From NCBI GenBank assembly GCA_052173655.1, contig JBQMYD010000001.1, positions 301,447 to 365,446 of the forward strand: a DNA stretch of 64,000 nt, read 5' to 3'. Shown here in pieces: positions 62,577 to 64,000 of this stretch. Below the pieces are notes generated by a model. It saw only the letters and a list, made by a program, of their open reading frames with translations, made no database searches and was not told the DNA's origin. The first letter of the stretch is position 1. Each line of letters begins with the position of its first letter. Origin of the DNA: RGIG9060 sp052173655 (lineage in GTDB: Bacteria > Spirochaetota > Spirochaetia > Treponematales > Treponemataceae). A program made the translations under genes and the position numbers.

Positions 62577-64000
62577 TCATTCTTCAATTCCTTCAATCAG
62601 TCTGGAAAGTTCTGTAACAGCTGCGGCAATATTTGTGCTTTTCTCTTGGATGGTCTGCATCAGTTCGGCAAGTGAACAATCTACGGCACCGGTATCGTCT
62701 TTGATCCATTTTAAATCGAGGCTGGTCTTTTCATCTTTCAAGATTTCTTCAATCGGAAAATTACGCCATCTGCCGTTCGGCTTTTCGGGCGACCATGTTT
62801 CTTTACGGTCTTCAAAATGTCCTGCACAGTAGAGCGATTCAAATTCGGCAAAGTCTTCTTTTTTTAACGGATTTGTTTTTCCGAATGAACGCATATTACT
62901 GCGTAAATCATACACCCATACGGCTTTTGTGTTATCTTCATCGCGTTTGCCGCGCGTAAAAAAGAGTATATTCGTCTTTACGCCCTGCGCATAAAAAATA
63001 CCGGTAGGCAAGCGTAAAATCGTATGCAGATTACATTTATTCATCAAGTCTCTGCGGATTTTTTGACCGGCATTGTCTTCAAAAAGTACATTGTCCGGCA
63101 ATACAACGGCAGCACGGGCTGTGCCGGTTGTCTTGAGCGAGCGGTAAATATGCTGCAAAAAATTCAGCTGCTTGTTGCTGGTGGTATAGGTAAAATCATC
63201 GCGGGTTGCACGCTCGCCGCCTTTCTTTGTTCCAAACGGAGGGTTCGTCAGCACTACGTCGTAGCCGGTCATTGCCTTACCGCTTTCGCTCAATGTATCG
63301 CCGTATACGATTTTTCCTTCAATATTGTGGAGCATTGCGTTCATCAAAGCTAAACGATGCGTTTCGTGTACCAATTCACCGCCGCTAAACGCTTCTTTGA
63401 CTTGGAATGCGGCATCCTTTTCGTTCAAGTCGCAGTAGTCGTCGGTAAGACTTTTTACATATCGGTCGGCACTAATCATAAACCCGAATGTTCCGCACGC
63501 AGGGTCGTTGCAGCGTTCTCCTACTTGAGGTGCAGTAAGGCGTGTCATCATATCAATTAAAACACGCGGAGTAAAATACTGCCCTGCTCCGCTTTTCTTT
63601 TCGTTTGCATTCTTTTCGAGCAGTCCTTCGTAAAGATTGCCGAGTCCTTCCTCTTTTGCCGAGTACCAGTCCAGTTCATCGATAGACTTAATAATTTTTT
63701 CAAGGTTCTTCGGCTCGTCGATATTGGAACTTGCATCTTGATATATTTCTCGTACGCGTCCTTTTGTATTTTCACCTAGATATGACAAAAGTTCCTTGTA
63801 AAACTTCTTCAATTCGATACCGCCATAAGAAACAAGTTTATCCCAGCGATAGTTTTCAGGCAAAGAATTTTCCGTTTTTGTTTCCTTTGCCATTTTCAAA
63901 AAAAGAATATAAGTAAGTTCCGTAACATATTGATGATAAGTAATTCCATCATCCCGCAAAATATTGCATAAATTCCACAGTTTTGAAACGATTTCTTGAT
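62577..64000 (-). CDS. hsdM: HsdM type I DNA methyltransferase subunit, truncated by the window edge
   Basis: About 474 residues visible and open to the right edge. The frame continues before any ATG with VSKLWNLCNILRDDGITYHQY, typical of the HsdM N-terminus, so the TTG at 63959 is not the start. GAGQYFTPRVLIDMM and DPACGTFGFMI form the SAM site, TNPPFGTKKGG is the adenine-methylation NPPF motif, and TSNKQLNFLQHIYRSL follows. It should methylate N6 of adenine in the motif chosen by HsdS. hsdR is not in the window. Confidence 0.95.
   Translation of the reverse strand, partial: QEIVSKLWNLCNILRDDGITYHQYVTELTYILFLKMAKETKTENSLPENYRWDKLVSYGGIELKKFYKELLSYLGENTKGRVREIYQDASSNIDEPKNLEKIIKSIDELDWYSAKEEGLGNLYEGLLEKNANEKKSGAGQYFTPRVLIDMMTRLTAPQVGERCNDPACGTFGFMISADRYVKSLTDDYCDLNEKDAAFQVKEAFSGGELVHETHRLALMNAMLHNIEGKIVYGDTLSESGKAMTGYDVVLTNPPFGTKKGGERATRDDFTYTTSNKQLNFLQHIYRSLKTTGTARAAVVLPDNVLFEDNAGQKIRRDLMNKCNLHTILRLPTGIFYAQGVKTNILFFTRGKRDEDNTKAVWVYDLRSNMRSFGKTNPLKKEDFAEFESLYCAGHFEDRKETWSPEKPNGRWRNFPIEEILKDEKTSLDLKWIKDDTGAVDCSLAELMQTIQEKSTNIAAAVTELSRLIEGIEE

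Noticed and set aside
1..64000. CRISPR array, insertion sequence, prophage or toxin-antitoxin pair
   Set aside because: No regularly spaced repeats, transposase, phage structural gene or recognisable toxin-antitoxin pair was found; the only recombinase is tied to the hsdS repeats.

Overview
The window reads as about 64 kb of an AT-rich spirochaete chromosome, most probably a Treponema. The case rests on gene content and order, not on a database search: relaxed spirochaetal lipoboxes, a PEP-cycle pyruvate phosphate dikinase, the histidine kinase / NtrC regulator / CvpA / MurG cluster, large numbers of short exported proteins, a SUMF1-type lipoprotein and a pair of DUF115 (MptE/Maf-like) proteins of the kind linked to flagellin glycosylation. 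Genes are tightly packed, with many ATGA, TAATG or short tail-to-tail overlaps.

Layout. 0-5.7 kb (minus): end-truncated GH13 lipoprotein, yicC, murC, terminator, ppdK. 5.9-16.9 kb: DEAH helicase, hemW, lepB, smpB, an exported protein, folC, two RluA-family pseudouridine synthases, a membrane protein, yggS, rsmA. 17-22.7 kb: ComEC-like protein, HEAT-repeat exported protein, CPBP protease, WecA/TagO-like transferase, Sua5/YrdC protein, FtsB/DivIC-like protein. 22.9-30.7 kb (plus): acidic 879-residue protein, unknown protein, two DUF115 proteins, membrane protein with a degenerate GGDEF-like domain. 30.7-45.4 kb (minus): two lipoproteins, eukaryote-like ileS, NtrC-family regulator and its kinase, HolB-like protein, cvpA, murG, ankyrin protein, a coiled-coil exported protein, an LPP20-like protein. 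45.5-52.2 kb: tRNA-Phe, lipase-SUMF1 lipoprotein, tRNA-Met, ornithine carbamoyltransferase, exported protein, DHH phosphoesterase, a sigma-factor-like HTH protein behind a clear sigma-54 promoter, RdgB.

From about 52.2 kb the sequence is visibly less A/T-homopolymeric and the genes are accessory: an LCM-family methyltransferase, a MATE exporter, a PEP-synthase/rifampin-phosphotransferase-like protein and a TetR regulator with two matched operators flanking its promoter. The last 6 kb is a type I restriction-modification locus built as an inversion shufflon: hsdM (runs off the edge) and an expressed hsdS on the minus strand, a headless second hsdS on the plus strand, a third half-length target-recognition cassette, and a tyrosine recombinase between them. 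Two perfect inverted repeats (96 bp and 69 bp) sit exactly at the module borders, so inversion would exchange either both target-recognition domains or only the second. The expressed HsdS carries two nearly identical target-recognition domains, which predicts a palindromic methylation motif in the present orientation.

The core region carries housekeeping functions (cell wall, translation, rRNA and tRNA modification, folate, nucleotide clean-up). The strongest leads are the hsdS shufflon, the sigma-54 promoter ahead of a sigma-like protein, the TetR/PEP-utiliser/MATE operon, the lipase-SUMF1 fusion, and a signal peptidase with arginine where the catalytic lysine should be.
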